From an uncultured Lactobacillus sp. (GTDB lineage Bacteria; Bacillota; Bacilli; Lactobacillales; Lactobacillaceae): 64,000 nucleotides of DNA. The DNA lies in assembly GCA_910587695.1 (NCBI GenBank), contig CAJUNC010000011.1, positions 23,332 to 87,331 on the forward strand, in the 5' to 3' direction. A model generated the notes under the pieces. The model was given only the letters and a program-made list of their open reading frames with translations. It was not told the DNA's origin and searched no databases. This document shows, in pieces, positions 8,383-17,776 of the stretch. The position numbers and the translations under genes are program-made. The first letter of the stretch is position 1, and the number at the start of each line of letters is the position of its first letter.

Positions 8383-9555
8383 ATGAATTTTATTGTTATT
8401 TCGCCCCATTTTCCTGAAAATTTTGAGCAATTTTCAGTGAGTCTTAGCAATAATGGGATCACAACATTGGGGATCGGGGATAAAGCCTACGATGAGTTGA
8501 CACCAAGTTTGCGCAATGCGTTGTGTGAGTACTACAGAGTCGATGATATGGAAGACTATGATCAGATGTATCGAGCAGTAGCGTACTTTGCGTTTAAATA
8601 CGGTAAGATCGATCGCTTGGAATCACATAATGAATATTGGCTATTTCAGGATGCTAAATTGCGGACAGATTTTAATATCCCAGGCTATAAGAGTGATGAG
8701 ATGGATAAGATCAAGTATAAGTCAAAGATGAAACAAGTCTTTTTTGATCATGATATTCCAGTTGCACTGGGAAAAGTTTTTCAGACCGCAGAGGAAGGCT
8801 GGCATTTGCTAGAACAATTCGGTTATCCAGTGATCGTTAAACCCGATTCTGGAGTCGGAGCTAGTGACACGTATAAGATCAATACTCCCGAAGACTTTGC
8901 TGATTTTTTGACCAAACGTACTCTTGATGTGACTTATTTTATGGAAGAATTCATCGAAGGCGACATCATAACTTTTGATGGTCTGACAGATCAAAATGGA
9001 CGTGTTGTTTTTTATTCCTCACTCGTTTACCAAGAGCCTGCTTTAGATACGGTCCATCGCACGGGTGACATGTATTTTTATGAGACACGTGACATTGACA
9101 AAGATCTTTATGAGTTAGGAATGAAAAGTGTGACTGCCTTTGATATCCGGGAAAGATTTTTCCACTTCGAGTTCTTTAGAACAGCGGATAACAAGCTCTA
9201 CGCCTTAGAGATCAATTGCCGTCCCCCGGGTGGGCCTTCGATCGATCTGATGAACCATGCTCATCAGTTGAGCTTATTTGAAGAGTATGCTCATTTAGTT
9301 AAAGAAAATAAATTCTATGGAGATAGTACTTGTCCGTATTACAGTGTCTATATTTCGCGAAGTAACAAGCTAGATTATCGCCATGATCTAGCTGAGATCA
9401 AACAAAAATATGCAGATGAGTTAAAAGAGATCCAACATGTACCAGGAGTGTTTGCTGAGATCATGGGAGATGTTGGCTATATTTTCAATACGGAGACTAA
9501 AGAACAAATGCATGCGATAATCGAATTTGTCGGTGCACTCAAGGAACAAGCATAA
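8383..9555 (+). CDS. ATP-grasp domain carboxylate-amine ligase-like protein
   Basis: A 390-aa ATP-grasp enzyme. An N-terminal Rossmann-like region (to about residue 110) precedes the ATP-grasp core. In the core, FGYPVIVKPDSGVGASDTYK near residue 145 binds ATP phosphates, FMEEFIEGDIITFDG near residue 186 is the purine-side segment, and LYALEINCRPPGGPSIDLM near residue 271 carries the metal-binding Glu and Asn. Such enzymes activate a carboxylate as acyl phosphate and join it to an amine or thiol. The substrate cannot be read. It is co-directional with the preceding esterase and ends at its own terminator. It resembles the CarB-like orphan ligases rather than D-Ala-D-Ala ligase. Confidence 0.8.
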   Translation: MNFIVISPHFPENFEQFSVSLSNNGITTLGIGDKAYDELTPSLRNALCEYYRVDDMEDYDQMYRAVAYFAFKYGKIDRLESHNEYWLFQDAKLRTDFNIPGYKSDEMDKIKYKSKMKQVFFDHDIPVALGKVFQTAEEGWHLLEQFGYPVIVKPDSGVGASDTYKINTPEDFADFLTKRTLDVTYFMEEFIEGDIITFDGLTDQNGRVVFYSSLVYQEPALDTVHRTGDMYFYETRDIDKDLYELGMKSVTAFDIRERFFHFEFFRTADNKLYALEINCRPPGGPSIDLMNHAHQLSLFEEYAHLVKENKFYGDSTCPYYSVYISRSNKLDYRHDLAEIKQKYADELKEIQHVPGVFAEIMGDVGYIFNTETKEQMHAIIEFVGALKEQA

Positions 9556-9561
9556 GAAATG

Positions 9562-9590
9562 AGCTGATCAAAATTTTGATCGGCTTTTTT
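9562..9590 (+). terminator. Terminator after the ATP-grasp gene
   Basis: A near-perfect hairpin (AGCTGATCAAAA with TTTTGATCGGCT) followed by six T residues, 7 nt past the stop codon. Confidence 0.9.
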
Positions 9591-9670
9591 GTATGGCTAT
9601 GACTTTAAAAAGGTTTGTGATCTATGGTAAACTTAGCTTAATTGTTAATTAAGAAAAGAGGATATTTACC

Positions 9671-11002
9671 ATGAATATGGACACCACATATTTTTTTGTA
9701 GGCATCAAGGGGACGGGGATGAGTGCGTTAGCCCTTATTTTAAACGACAAGGGTTGTAAAGTTGCCGGTTCAGATATTGAAAAATACACATTTACACAAC
9801 GTGGCTTAGAACAGGCTGGAATTGAGATTTTCCCATTTGACGAAAAAAATATCCATGACAAGATGACGATCGTTGCTGGTAATGCTTTTGGCGATGATCA
9901 AGAAGAGATCAAAAAAGCACATGAATTAGGCTTAAAAGTCATGCGTTATCCTGAAGTTGTCGAGATGTTGATCGAAGAGACGACAAGTATTGGGGTCGCT
10001 GGTGCCCATGGTAAGACGAGTACTTCAGGCTTGTTGGCACATGTTTTAAGTGGAGTCTCACCAACAAGTTATTTGGTCGGAGATGGTTCAGGTAAGGGGA
10101 TCCCTGATGCACGTTTCTTCGTATTTGAAGCTGATGAATATCGTCGCCATTTTGTGGCATACCATCCAGACTACACGATCATGACCAATATCGACTTTGA
10201 TCACCCTGATTATTTCACCGGGATCGAAGATGTTTGTGATGCCTTTGAAACATTGGCTAAGCAAACTAAAAAAGGACTCTTTGTCTGGGGTGAAGATAAA
10301 TATCTTCGTAAACTAAAAGCAGATGTACCAGTATATTACTATGGGACTGAAGCTAATGATGATGTGCGGGCTGAAAATATCAAACGTACGACTAAGGGCT
10401 CAACTTTTGATGTCTATTTACATGATGAATATCTAGGTAACTACGAGATCCCAATGTTTGGTAAGCATAACATCTTGAACAGTCTAGCTGTTATCGCTGT
10501 TTCGCACATGGAAAAAGTCGATCAAGAAGAGATCAAAAAAGAATTATTGACTTTCAAAGGAGTCAAGCGTCGTTTTACTGAAAAGCGCGTTGCTGACATG
10601 GTGATCATTGATGACTATGCTCACCATCCATCTGAGATCACTGCGACTTTGGATGCTGCGCGACAACAGTATCCAGATAAGAAGATCATCGCAGTCTTTC
10701 AACCGCATACTTTCAGTCGGACAGTCGCATTGATGGATGAATTTGCTAAGAGTTTAGATCTAGCCGATAAAGTCTATTTGACCGATATTTTTAGTTCGAT
10801 CCGTGAACATGACGGTAAAGTTTCTGCCAAAGATCTAGGTGAAAAGATCACTAAGGGTGGCGAAGTTTTAGCTTTAGATAACATGTCACCATTACTTGAT
10901 TACCATGATGATGTCGTTGTCTTCATGGGTGCAGGTGATATTCAAAAGTATGAATATGCCTATGAAAAATTATTGAGCGATCTTAGCTTGAATAATAACT
11001 AA
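9671..11002 (+). CDS. murC: UDP-N-acetylmuramate--L-alanine ligase MurC
   Basis: A 443-aa Mur ligase that adds L-alanine to UDP-MurNAc in the cytoplasm. The N-terminal Rossmann loop FVGIKGTGMSALA is near residue 7, the ATP P-loop GAHGKTSTSGLLAHVL near residue 114, the Mur signature with FEADEY near residue 150, and the C-terminal IDDYAHHPSEI near residue 311 carries the family His pair. Length is standard. In Bacillus it follows sftA directly; here the two esterases and the ATP-grasp gene have been placed between them. AAGAGG precedes the ATG. Confidence 0.97.
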   Translation: MNMDTTYFFVGIKGTGMSALALILNDKGCKVAGSDIEKYTFTQRGLEQAGIEIFPFDEKNIHDKMTIVAGNAFGDDQEEIKKAHELGLKVMRYPEVVEMLIEETTSIGVAGAHGKTSTSGLLAHVLSGVSPTSYLVGDGSGKGIPDARFFVFEADEYRRHFVAYHPDYTIMTNIDFDHPDYFTGIEDVCDAFETLAKQTKKGLFVWGEDKYLRKLKADVPVYYYGTEANDDVRAENIKRTTKGSTFDVYLHDEYLGNYEIPMFGKHNILNSLAVIAVSHMEKVDQEEIKKELLTFKGVKRRFTEKRVADMVIIDDYAHHPSEITATLDAARQQYPDKKIIAVFQPHTFSRTVALMDEFAKSLDLADKVYLTDIFSSIREHDGKVSAKDLGEKITKGGEVLALDNMSPLLDYHDDVVVFMGAGDIQKYEYAYEKLLSDLSLNNN

Positions 11003-11035
11003 TAAAAGAGTGCAAGACAATAATAGTGCCGTATA

Positions 11036-11091
11036 ATGACAAAGGCCTCACTATGATGCAAAAGATCGCATCATAGTGAGGCTTTTGTCAT
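11036..11091. terminator. Long bidirectional terminator between murC and the GdpD gene
   Basis: A 24-nt inverted repeat (11036-11059 with 11068-11091, one mismatch) with an 8-nt loop. Its right arm covers the stop codon of the convergent gene, so it can end transcription from both sides. Confidence 0.85.
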
Positions 11092-12821
11092 TCAGGTAAG
11101 AGAATGATAGAGTCTAACAAACGTTTAGCATAACTGGTATTAGCATTGAAGTCGTGGTAGACACGTTTTGCTTCAGTGACATTATCGGTGATGATCCCAT
11201 CTACATCCAAAAAGGCTGCATTTTTTAGATCTTCTTCGCTATTGACAGTCCAAGAATAAACTTGTTTAAAGCTGATTTTAGCTTGGGTGACAAAGGAGTC
11301 GTTTAAAGTTGTTTTTTCCATCGTGTATCCATTAGCTGGTGTTTGTGGAAAGATGAAATTATACGGTAGGATATAGTAGGCATTTAGCGTAGGAGCATAT
11401 TTTTTAGCACTAGTGATAACTTTATAGTCAAGTGATTGTAGCTCATGTTTATTTTGTTTGAGAGTAGCACCATATGTGTCAAAGAAATTCTTTAACATAT
11501 TTTTTGAATCACGTCTGGTTGTCTTGATCTCGACTAATAGTTTTTGCTCGTATTGTTTGGCAACGCTCAAATACTCATCAAAACTAGGGATCTTAGCTTG
11601 ATAGCCATTTTCGTGTACGGTCAAATCAGTTAGTTGTGCTAGTGTCAACTCTTGAGGGCTAGTATCAAGATCGGCGAGTTGTTTTAGATTTTCATCGTGC
11701 ATGACGACAAATTTATGGTCTTTGGTTTCTTGGATATCGATCTCGATGTAATTTGGTTTGGCTTGGGCAGTCTTACGTAGAGCAGGGATCGTATTTTGGA
11801 CACCGTTTTGGGCATCGACTCCACGATGTGAGATGATCAATGGTGTTTGGCCTAAATGAACTAAATAGACCCCGTTACCTAAAAGAGCTCCAAGTGCAAA
11901 TAAAGCAAACAATGGCTTAGCTATCTTGCTTAACCAACTTTTTTTAGTGCTTTTGTAGGTCGCTAAAGTAACGTTAGCTGGTAAAATGAGTTGCAAAAGA
12001 GCCACGCTAGCCCAGACAGAGATCAAAAATGAGCCGATCTGCAGTAAGGTGACATTGATACTTCCACCAATAAGTGCACTCAACGGAGAAGTCTGATCAA
12101 GTCCAAGCTGGATCGAATATAAAATACCGATCAGCCCTAAGTTGGTGATAAGCGCAATAAGTGAGATCTTTAGGAGTTTTAGCGTATAAGCCCAAAACTT
12201 GTTTTTAGTCAGTTGCCAACTCTGCACGAGAGCTGTTTTGATCTTGACTTTTTCAAAAAGCATCAGGGGTAAAACAAAGAGCAAGCGGATGCTAAAAATA
12301 AAGATCGCTAAATAAAAAATACTGATCAAAGTTGCATAAAGGGGCTTTTGTAAGAGAAAATCCAAGATAAATTCAGGGATGACTACTTTACTCAAAAGCG
12401 GCGAATTAAAGAAGATCCCACTAAAGGGCACGATCAATAAGAAATAGCCGGCAAAAAAGAAGATCCCTAGTGGGTCGAGCTGGCGTAGTTGCTGGGCAGT
12501 GTCTTTTAAGATCGCTCGAAAGCTGAATTCATCTTGTCTTATCCGAACAACACCGTTTAGGATGAGTGCAAATTGTCCAAAGACACAAATGATCAAAATG
12601 ACCAATTCCAAAAGTAGACCTAAGGTGATATAAGGATGGCTCGTAACGAGTGAAAGAGCATTGGTATAAGATAAATAGGGGATCGCACCTAAATTCAATA
12701 GTAGCGAAGCCCACGCATTAAAGAGAGGGATAACACCGATTTCAAGTGAAAGTTCGACCACTAAAAAGAGGATCAAATAATTTTTCCAATGTATGCTAAA
12801 ATCGCGTTTTAAACACATCAT
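11088..12821 (-). CDS. Membrane-anchored glycerophosphodiester phosphodiesterase
   Basis: A 577-aa protein in two parts. Residues 1-320 are a membrane domain with about eight hydrophobic segments, the usual N-terminal domain of membrane GdpDs. Residues 325-577 are the GdpD TIM barrel, with the catalytic HRGVDAQNGVQNT, metal ligands in IEIDIQETKD, and VMHDENL carrying the second His. It should hydrolyse glycerophosphodiesters to an alcohol and glycerol-3-phosphate, probably facing the cell surface, where lipoteichoic acid or lipid headgroups are possible substrates. TTGGAGTG precedes two adjacent ATG codons (12821 and 12818); the second has slightly better spacing. Confidence 0.9.
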   Translation of the reverse strand: MMCLKRDFSIHWKNYLILFLVVELSLEIGVIPLFNAWASLLLNLGAIPYLSYTNALSLVTSHPYITLGLLLELVILIICVFGQFALILNGVVRIRQDEFSFRAILKDTAQQLRQLDPLGIFFFAGYFLLIVPFSGIFFNSPLLSKVVIPEFILDFLLQKPLYATLISIFYLAIFIFSIRLLFVLPLMLFEKVKIKTALVQSWQLTKNKFWAYTLKLLKISLIALITNLGLIGILYSIQLGLDQTSPLSALIGGSINVTLLQIGSFLISVWASVALLQLILPANVTLATYKSTKKSWLSKIAKPLFALFALGALLGNGVYLVHLGQTPLIISHRGVDAQNGVQNTIPALRKTAQAKPNYIEIDIQETKDHKFVVMHDENLKQLADLDTSPQELTLAQLTDLTVHENGYQAKIPSFDEYLSVAKQYEQKLLVEIKTTRRDSKNMLKNFFDTYGATLKQNKHELQSLDYKVITSAKKYAPTLNAYYILPYNFIFPQTPANGYTMEKTTLNDSFVTQAKISFKQVYSWTVNSEEDLKNAAFLDVDGIITDNVTEAKRVYHDFNANTSYAKRLLDSIILLPE

Positions 12822-12920
12822 ATCACTCCAATTTTTAAATTTTTATTATATTGTACCCAATATAGTACGTTGAAACAATAATTATTACTAAATCTAGGTA
12901 TTTTGATCTAGACCTAACGA

Positions 12921-12949
12921 TTGAGCAAAAAGAAGTGGTATGCTATCAT
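12921..12949 (+). promoter_or_regulatory. Sigma-A type promoter for the MaoC-like gene
   Basis: TTGAGC (12921-12926), a 17-nt spacer ending in TGC, then TATCAT (12944-12949), giving an extended -10. The gene starts 33 nt further on. Confidence 0.6.
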
Positions 12950-12982
12950 TAAGGCAGACCACTTAGAGGAAGGTGAAGCTAT

Positions 12983-13426
12983 ATGCCTGATGATGTGCAT
13001 CGGCAGGGCAAAACGATCGCTGAGATCAAAGAAGGCGATTCATTGACTGTAACGGAAAGTATCTCAGAACGAGATCTGTTGATCTATTTGGGACTGACTA
13101 ACGATAATAACCCACTGTATATTCAAAATGAATATGCGCAAAAATTAGGACATGCTGGTCCAGTTGTACCCCCAGTGTTGTTGAGTGGGATCATTACGAG
13201 CTCGGTCTCAAAATTATTACCCGGACCTGGGAGTGAAGTGGTGAATTTTTCAGCTAACTTCATTCGACCAGTCTATCATGATGAGATCGTCACATTCAGT
13301 TTTGAAGTGATCAAAGTTGATATGATGAAAGAGGTTGTGATGATCTCAGTTGAGGGTAGTAACCGTCAAAATGAACGCGTTTTAGATTCAGTTGTCATGG
13401 CTCGGCCTCCGCGTCAGCAAGATTAG
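12983..13426 (+). CDS. MaoC-like hotdog-fold protein
   Basis: A 147-aa single hotdog domain of the MaoC/R-specific enoyl-CoA hydratase type. The hydratase motif normally reads D-x-N-P-x-H; here the segment is TNDNNPLYIQ, so the Asp is kept and the catalytic His is replaced by Tyr. The helix and strand after it (VVPPVLLSGIITSSVSKLLPG) are typical. It may therefore bind an acyl thioester without normal hydration, or use altered chemistry. AGGAAGGTGAAGC precedes the ATG. It is followed closely by a BI-1 membrane protein with no evident shared pathway. Confidence 0.75.
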   Translation: MPDDVHRQGKTIAEIKEGDSLTVTESISERDLLIYLGLTNDNNPLYIQNEYAQKLGHAGPVVPPVLLSGIITSSVSKLLPGPGSEVVNFSANFIRPVYHDEIVTFSFEVIKVDMMKEVVMISVEGSNRQNERVLDSVVMARPPRQQD

Positions 13427-13457
13427 CTACATTTATGATCGAAAGAAGGAGAATTTT

Positions 13458-14159
13458 ATGAATAACAATCCCGAAGTTTACGGTAATAGTAATGCCGGCT
13501 TGAATAGTTTTTTTACTAAGATGTATGGGTATATGAGTGCTGCAGTGGCAGTTTCGGCGCTAACGGCTTTCTTTGGTTCGTTTAGCCCAACTGTGATCCG
13601 ATTTATGAGTAATCCGATCGCCTTATTTGCAGTCTTTGGGGTCCAATTAGTTTTGGCTTACTCCATGTCATCGCTTAAGTCACAACGTTCACCATTAGTC
13701 AGTGCTTTAGGTCTGTTTGTCTTTGCAGGCTTGGAAGGTCTACTCTTTAGTGGGATCTTCATCGTCTATACTGCCCAAAACATTACAAGTGCTTTTGTTT
13801 CTGCCTTTGTGATGTTTGCTGTTTTATCCTTTATGGGATCAACAACTAAAAAAGATCTCTCAGGGATCGGCCGTCAAGCTCGGGCTGCTTTGATCGCGTT
13901 TATCATCGTATCGTTGATCAACTTGTTCTTGCAAAGTCCAATGATCACTTATGTCTTTTCTTTTATCGGCCTAGTGATCTTTGCTGGCTTAACAGCTTGG
14001 GATACCCAACGTTTACGTCAAATGTATCTTCAAATGGGCTCACAAGTAAATGTTAATAATTTGGCCTTGATGGGTGCTTTACAGCTCTACTTAGATTTTA
14101 TCAACATCTTTATCTTCTTGTTGAATATCTTTACCGGTGCTGGTGGCAACCGCGACTAG
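13458..14159 (+). CDS. Bax inhibitor-1 (YetJ/YbhL) family membrane protein
   Basis: A 233-aa protein with about seven transmembrane helices and the BI-1 pattern, including the C-terminal TAWDTQRLRQMY and a final helix rich in aromatic residues (LYLDFINIFIFLLNIF). Bacillus YetJ is a pH-sensitive calcium leak channel, and the Asp of the TAWDTQ segment corresponds to one of the family acidic residues. AGAAGGAGAATTTT sits before ATG 13458, which sets the start; earlier in-frame codons overlap the MaoC-like gene and lack a site. A strong terminator follows. Confidence 0.9.
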   Translation: MNNNPEVYGNSNAGLNSFFTKMYGYMSAAVAVSALTAFFGSFSPTVIRFMSNPIALFAVFGVQLVLAYSMSSLKSQRSPLVSALGLFVFAGLEGLLFSGIFIVYTAQNITSAFVSAFVMFAVLSFMGSTTKKDLSGIGRQARAALIAFIIVSLINLFLQSPMITYVFSFIGLVIFAGLTAWDTQRLRQMYLQMGSQVNVNNLALMGALQLYLDFINIFIFLLNIFTGAGGNRD

Positions 14160-14166
14160 TCAACCG

Positions 14167-14198
14167 AGTCTCTTCGACTTTTCGGAGAGGCTTTTTTT
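14167..14198 (+). terminator. Terminator after the BI-1 gene
   Basis: AGTCTCTTCG pairs with CGGAGAGGCT (two wobble or mismatch positions) around a short loop, followed by seven T residues. Confidence 0.85.
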
Positions 14199-14253
14199 AT
14201 TTCTATGCAAAATTTGTTAAAATAAAAGAAACTAGATAAGAGGACGGATCGAT

Positions 14254-16926
14254 ATGGCAGAAGATAAGAAAATGTTATTAGTGGATGGTAATAGTGTGGC
14301 TTTTAGAGCCTTCTTTGCTCTCCACAACCAATTAGAGCGCTTTGTCAATCATGCTGGGCTGCATACTAATGCGATCTATGGCTTTAAATTGATGTTAGAC
14401 AAGATCTTGGGTGATGTTTTACCGAGTAATGTTTTAGTTGCTTTCGATGCTGGTAAAGTGACTTTTAGAACGAAAGCTTATGCTGATTACAAAGGTGGAC
14501 GTTCCAAGACCCCGACTGAATTGTCAGAACAGTTTCCTTACATTAGAGAATTGCTCGATGCTTATGGGATCAAACACTATGAATTACCAGAATATGAAGC
14601 TGATGATATTATCGGGACGATGGCAGCTCAAGCAGAGAAAGCGGGGTATCAAGTCACGATCGTAACGGGTGACCGAGATCTGACCCAGTTGACAACTGAC
14701 AAGACGACGGTTGCGGTGACGATCAAAGGGGTAACTGAGATCGAAGAGTATACGCCAGCTCATGTGGTCGAAAAATACGGCTTGCAACCAGCACAGATCG
14801 TTGATATGAAGGGGTTGACGGGTGATAGCTCAGATAACTACCCTGGGGTGACTAAAGTCGGTGAAAAGACAGCGATCAAACTTTTAAAACAATACGACAC
14901 GATCGAAGGGATCTATGAAAACATTGAAGCGATGAAAAAGTCCAAGTTAAAGGAAAACTTGATCAATGATAAAGAGATCGCATTTCAGTGTAAAGATCTT
15001 GCAACGATCAGAAAAGATGCTCCAGTAGCACTCACTTTAGCACAGACAGCTTGGCCAGGCGCTAAAAAAGAAGATCAGCTCAAGTTCTTTGAAGAGATGG
15101 ATTTTAAGAGTTTTATCGCTCAATTACAAGCTAATTCGAACGACGATATCAGTGCAGGATCTACTTTGAGTAAATTAAAGGTCGAGACTTTGGATGAAGC
15201 TAAAGTCGAAAAGTTAGTTTATGATAAAGATTCTGATATCAGCTTTTATCTTGAACTAAGCGATGATAATTACCATACGGCTGACTTTTGGGGCTTTGGT
15301 CTTAAGATCGACGACCGATACTACGCAGCTAGAGATGTTGAGCTTTTGAAGTTACCCAAACTAAAGCAGTTGCTGGAAGATCCAGCGATCGAAGTTGATG
15401 TGTTTGATGGTAAACAGACCTATGTAGCTCTAGAGCGTCTAGATATTGAACTAAAAAATATCAATTTTGACTTACTTTTAGTCTCATATCTGCTAAATAC
15501 AAGTGATAACAGCAATGATCTGGGTAATTTAGCCAAGCGCCATGATCACTTCGATGTTTTGACTGATGAAGAAGTCTATGGAAAAGGGGCCAAGCGCAAA
15601 GTCCCAGCCGATGATACGACATATTTTGAGCATTTAGCGCATAAACTAAAAGCTATCTCAGATCTAGAAGATAAGTTGATGAAAGAGCTAGCTGAAAATG
15701 AGCAAGAAGATCTTTATTTTGAGATCGAACGCCCACTTTCTTTAGTCTTAGCGCAGATGGAGATCGCTGGGATCAAAGTCGACCGTGAACGCTTAGATAT
15801 CATGCAAAGTGAATTTAAGGAACGTTTGAGTGAGTTAGAACAACAGATCTATAACGAAGCTGGTGAGAAATTCAATATCAATTCACCTAAGCAACTTGGG
15901 GTGATCTTGTTTGAAAAATTAAAATTGCCGGTCGTCAAAAAGACTAAAACAGGTTACTCAACGGCTGTAGATGTCTTAGAAAAATTACGTGGGATGTCAC
16001 CGATCATCGATGATATTTTAGCTTACCGTCAATTAGCTAAATTACAATCGACCTATGTTGAAGGCTTATTAAAAGTTATCGCAGCTGATGGTAAGGTCCA
16101 CACACGTTATACACAAACTTTAACGGCAACGGGTCGTTTATCATCAGTTGATCCTAATTTGCAAAACATCCCCGTTCGTTTAGAAGAAGGGCGTAAGATC
16201 CGGCAAGCTTTTGTACCAAGTCATCCAGATTGGGAGATCTTTGCTTCTGACTATTCTCAGATCGAGTTACGGGTCTTAGCCCATATTTCAAAGGATCCAC
16301 ATATGCAACAAGCTTTCAAGGATGATTTTGATATTCACGCTAATACTGCGATGCGTATTTTTGGACTAGACGATCCAAGTGAAGTTACGGCTAATATGCG
16401 TCGCCAAGCTAAAGCGGTCAACTTCGGGATCGTTTATGGGATCAGTGATTTTGGTTTGGCCCAAAGTATCGGAAGTACGCGTAAGCAGGCAAAAGAATTT
16501 ATGGAGACGTATCTAGCCTCATTTCCTGGAGTCCATCGATACATGCAAGATATCATTGAGAGCGCGCGCCAAAAAGGCTATGTTGAAACACTTTTCCATC
16601 GTCGGCGGTATCTTCCAGATATCAAGAGCAGAAATTACAACTTGCGCTCATTTGCGGAACGGACTGCGATGAATACTCCGATCCAAGGGAGTGCAGCTGA
16701 TATCATCAAAGTTGCAATGATCAATATGCAACAAGCCTTAAAAGATGCGGGCTTAGAAGCCAAGATGTTGTTACAAGTACACGATGAGTTGATCTTTGAA
16801 GCACCTAAAGCAGAGATCCCTAAATTAAAAGAGTTGGTACCAAAGATCATGGATTCGGCTGTTGAACTTTCGGTCCCATTGAAGGTCGAAAGTGCTAGTG
16901 GTAAGACGTGGTTTGAAACTAAATAA
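14254..16926 (+). CDS. polA: DNA polymerase I
   Basis: An 890-aa polymerase I. Residues 1-290 are the 5'-3' flap exonuclease (LLVDGNSVAFRAFFAL, EYEADDIIG, VTGDRDLTQL, GLTGDSSDNYPGV). Residues 310-470 form the 3'-5' exonuclease fold, but the usual metal-binding DxE is replaced (SFYLELSDDN), so proofreading is probably lost, as in other Bacillota PolA. Residues 480-890 are the polymerase, with DYSQIELRVLAHIS near 663, RRQAKAVNFGIVYG near 710 and LLQVHDELIFEAP near 837. It serves gap filling and Okazaki fragment processing. It heads a repair and replication run with mutM and coaE. Confidence 0.98.
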   Translation: MAEDKKMLLVDGNSVAFRAFFALHNQLERFVNHAGLHTNAIYGFKLMLDKILGDVLPSNVLVAFDAGKVTFRTKAYADYKGGRSKTPTELSEQFPYIRELLDAYGIKHYELPEYEADDIIGTMAAQAEKAGYQVTIVTGDRDLTQLTTDKTTVAVTIKGVTEIEEYTPAHVVEKYGLQPAQIVDMKGLTGDSSDNYPGVTKVGEKTAIKLLKQYDTIEGIYENIEAMKKSKLKENLINDKEIAFQCKDLATIRKDAPVALTLAQTAWPGAKKEDQLKFFEEMDFKSFIAQLQANSNDDISAGSTLSKLKVETLDEAKVEKLVYDKDSDISFYLELSDDNYHTADFWGFGLKIDDRYYAARDVELLKLPKLKQLLEDPAIEVDVFDGKQTYVALERLDIELKNINFDLLLVSYLLNTSDNSNDLGNLAKRHDHFDVLTDEEVYGKGAKRKVPADDTTYFEHLAHKLKAISDLEDKLMKELAENEQEDLYFEIERPLSLVLAQMEIAGIKVDRERLDIMQSEFKERLSELEQQIYNEAGEKFNINSPKQLGVILFEKLKLPVVKKTKTGYSTAVDVLEKLRGMSPIIDDILAYRQLAKLQSTYVEGLLKVIAADGKVHTRYTQTLTATGRLSSVDPNLQNIPVRLEEGRKIRQAFVPSHPDWEIFASDYSQIELRVLAHISKDPHMQQAFKDDFDIHANTAMRIFGLDDPSEVTANMRRQAKAVNFGIVYGISDFGLAQSIGSTRKQAKEFMETYLASFPGVHRYMQDIIESARQKGYVETLFHRRRYLPDIKSRNYNLRSFAERTAMNTPIQGSAADIIKVAMINMQQALKDAGLEAKMLLQVHDELIFEAPKAEIPKLKELVPKIMDSAVELSVPLKVESASGKTWFETK

Positions 16927-16945
16927 TATAAGATGAGGTGAAAAA

Positions 16946-17776
16946 ATGCCAGAGTTACCAGAAGTAGAGACAGTTCGTCGCGGTTTGGAAAAATTAGTTT
17001 TAGGCCAAAAGATCGCACGAGTCGAAGTTTTATATCCTAAGATGATCGTTGGTGATGCTGACGATTTTAGAGATAAATTAAAAGATCAAACACTTGAAAA
17101 GATCCAACGTCGGGGGAAGTATTTGCTCTTTAGATTTTCAAATGATCTTACCGTCGTCTCCCATTTGCGCATGGAAGGTAAGTTTTATGTCAAAGAAGCG
17201 ATTGATCCAGTCGATAAGCACACACATGTCATCTTTTATCTAGCCGATGGCCGTCAGTTGCGCTATAACGATGTCCGTAAATTTGGGCGGATGCAATTAG
17301 TCAAAACGGGCAGTGAAGAAAAGCTGCCTGGTTTGGCCAAATTGGGGCCTGAGCCAGTAGATGAAACTTTTAAAGTTGCTGATTTTTATCAAAAGCTACA
17401 AAAAAAGAAGAAAAATATCAAGACTGCCTTACTTGATCAGACCTTGGTCACTGGGCTAGGCAATATCTATGTTGATGAGGTATTGTGGCAAAGTAAGATC
17501 CATCCTGAGACGTCATGTCAAAAATTGACCTTAGAACAAGCATCGACACTGCATGATAATATCATCACTGAATTAGCTAAAGCGATCAAAGCTGGTGGAA
17601 CAACGATCAGAAGTTACACGGATGCTTTCCAAAAAACGGGCGCTTTTCAATTTGAACTAGATGTTTATGGGCGAACCAATGAGCCGTGCAAACGTTGTGG
17701 TACAAAGATCCAAAAGATCATTGTGGGACAACGGGGCACGCATTTTTGTCCGCATTGCCAGCAGGTGGTAAAATGA
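16946..17776 (+). CDS. mutM: Formamidopyrimidine-DNA glycosylase
   Basis: A 276-aa Fpg/MutM that excises oxidised purines such as 8-oxoguanine and cleaves the abasic strand. The mature N-terminus after Met is PELPEVETVRRGL, with catalytic Pro and Glu. A helix-two-turn-helix with GLGNIYVDEVLW is near residue 170, and the C-terminal zinc finger uses CKRC and CPHC. AGGTG precedes the ATG. Its stop overlaps the coaE start by 4 nt (ATGA), so the two are coupled; polA-mutM-coaE is a common order in Bacillota. Confidence 0.98.
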   Translation: MPELPEVETVRRGLEKLVLGQKIARVEVLYPKMIVGDADDFRDKLKDQTLEKIQRRGKYLLFRFSNDLTVVSHLRMEGKFYVKEAIDPVDKHTHVIFYLADGRQLRYNDVRKFGRMQLVKTGSEEKLPGLAKLGPEPVDETFKVADFYQKLQKKKKNIKTALLDQTLVTGLGNIYVDEVLWQSKIHPETSCQKLTLEQASTLHDNIITELAKAIKAGGTTIRSYTDAFQKTGAFQFELDVYGRTNEPCKRCGTKIQKIIVGQRGTHFCPHCQQVVK

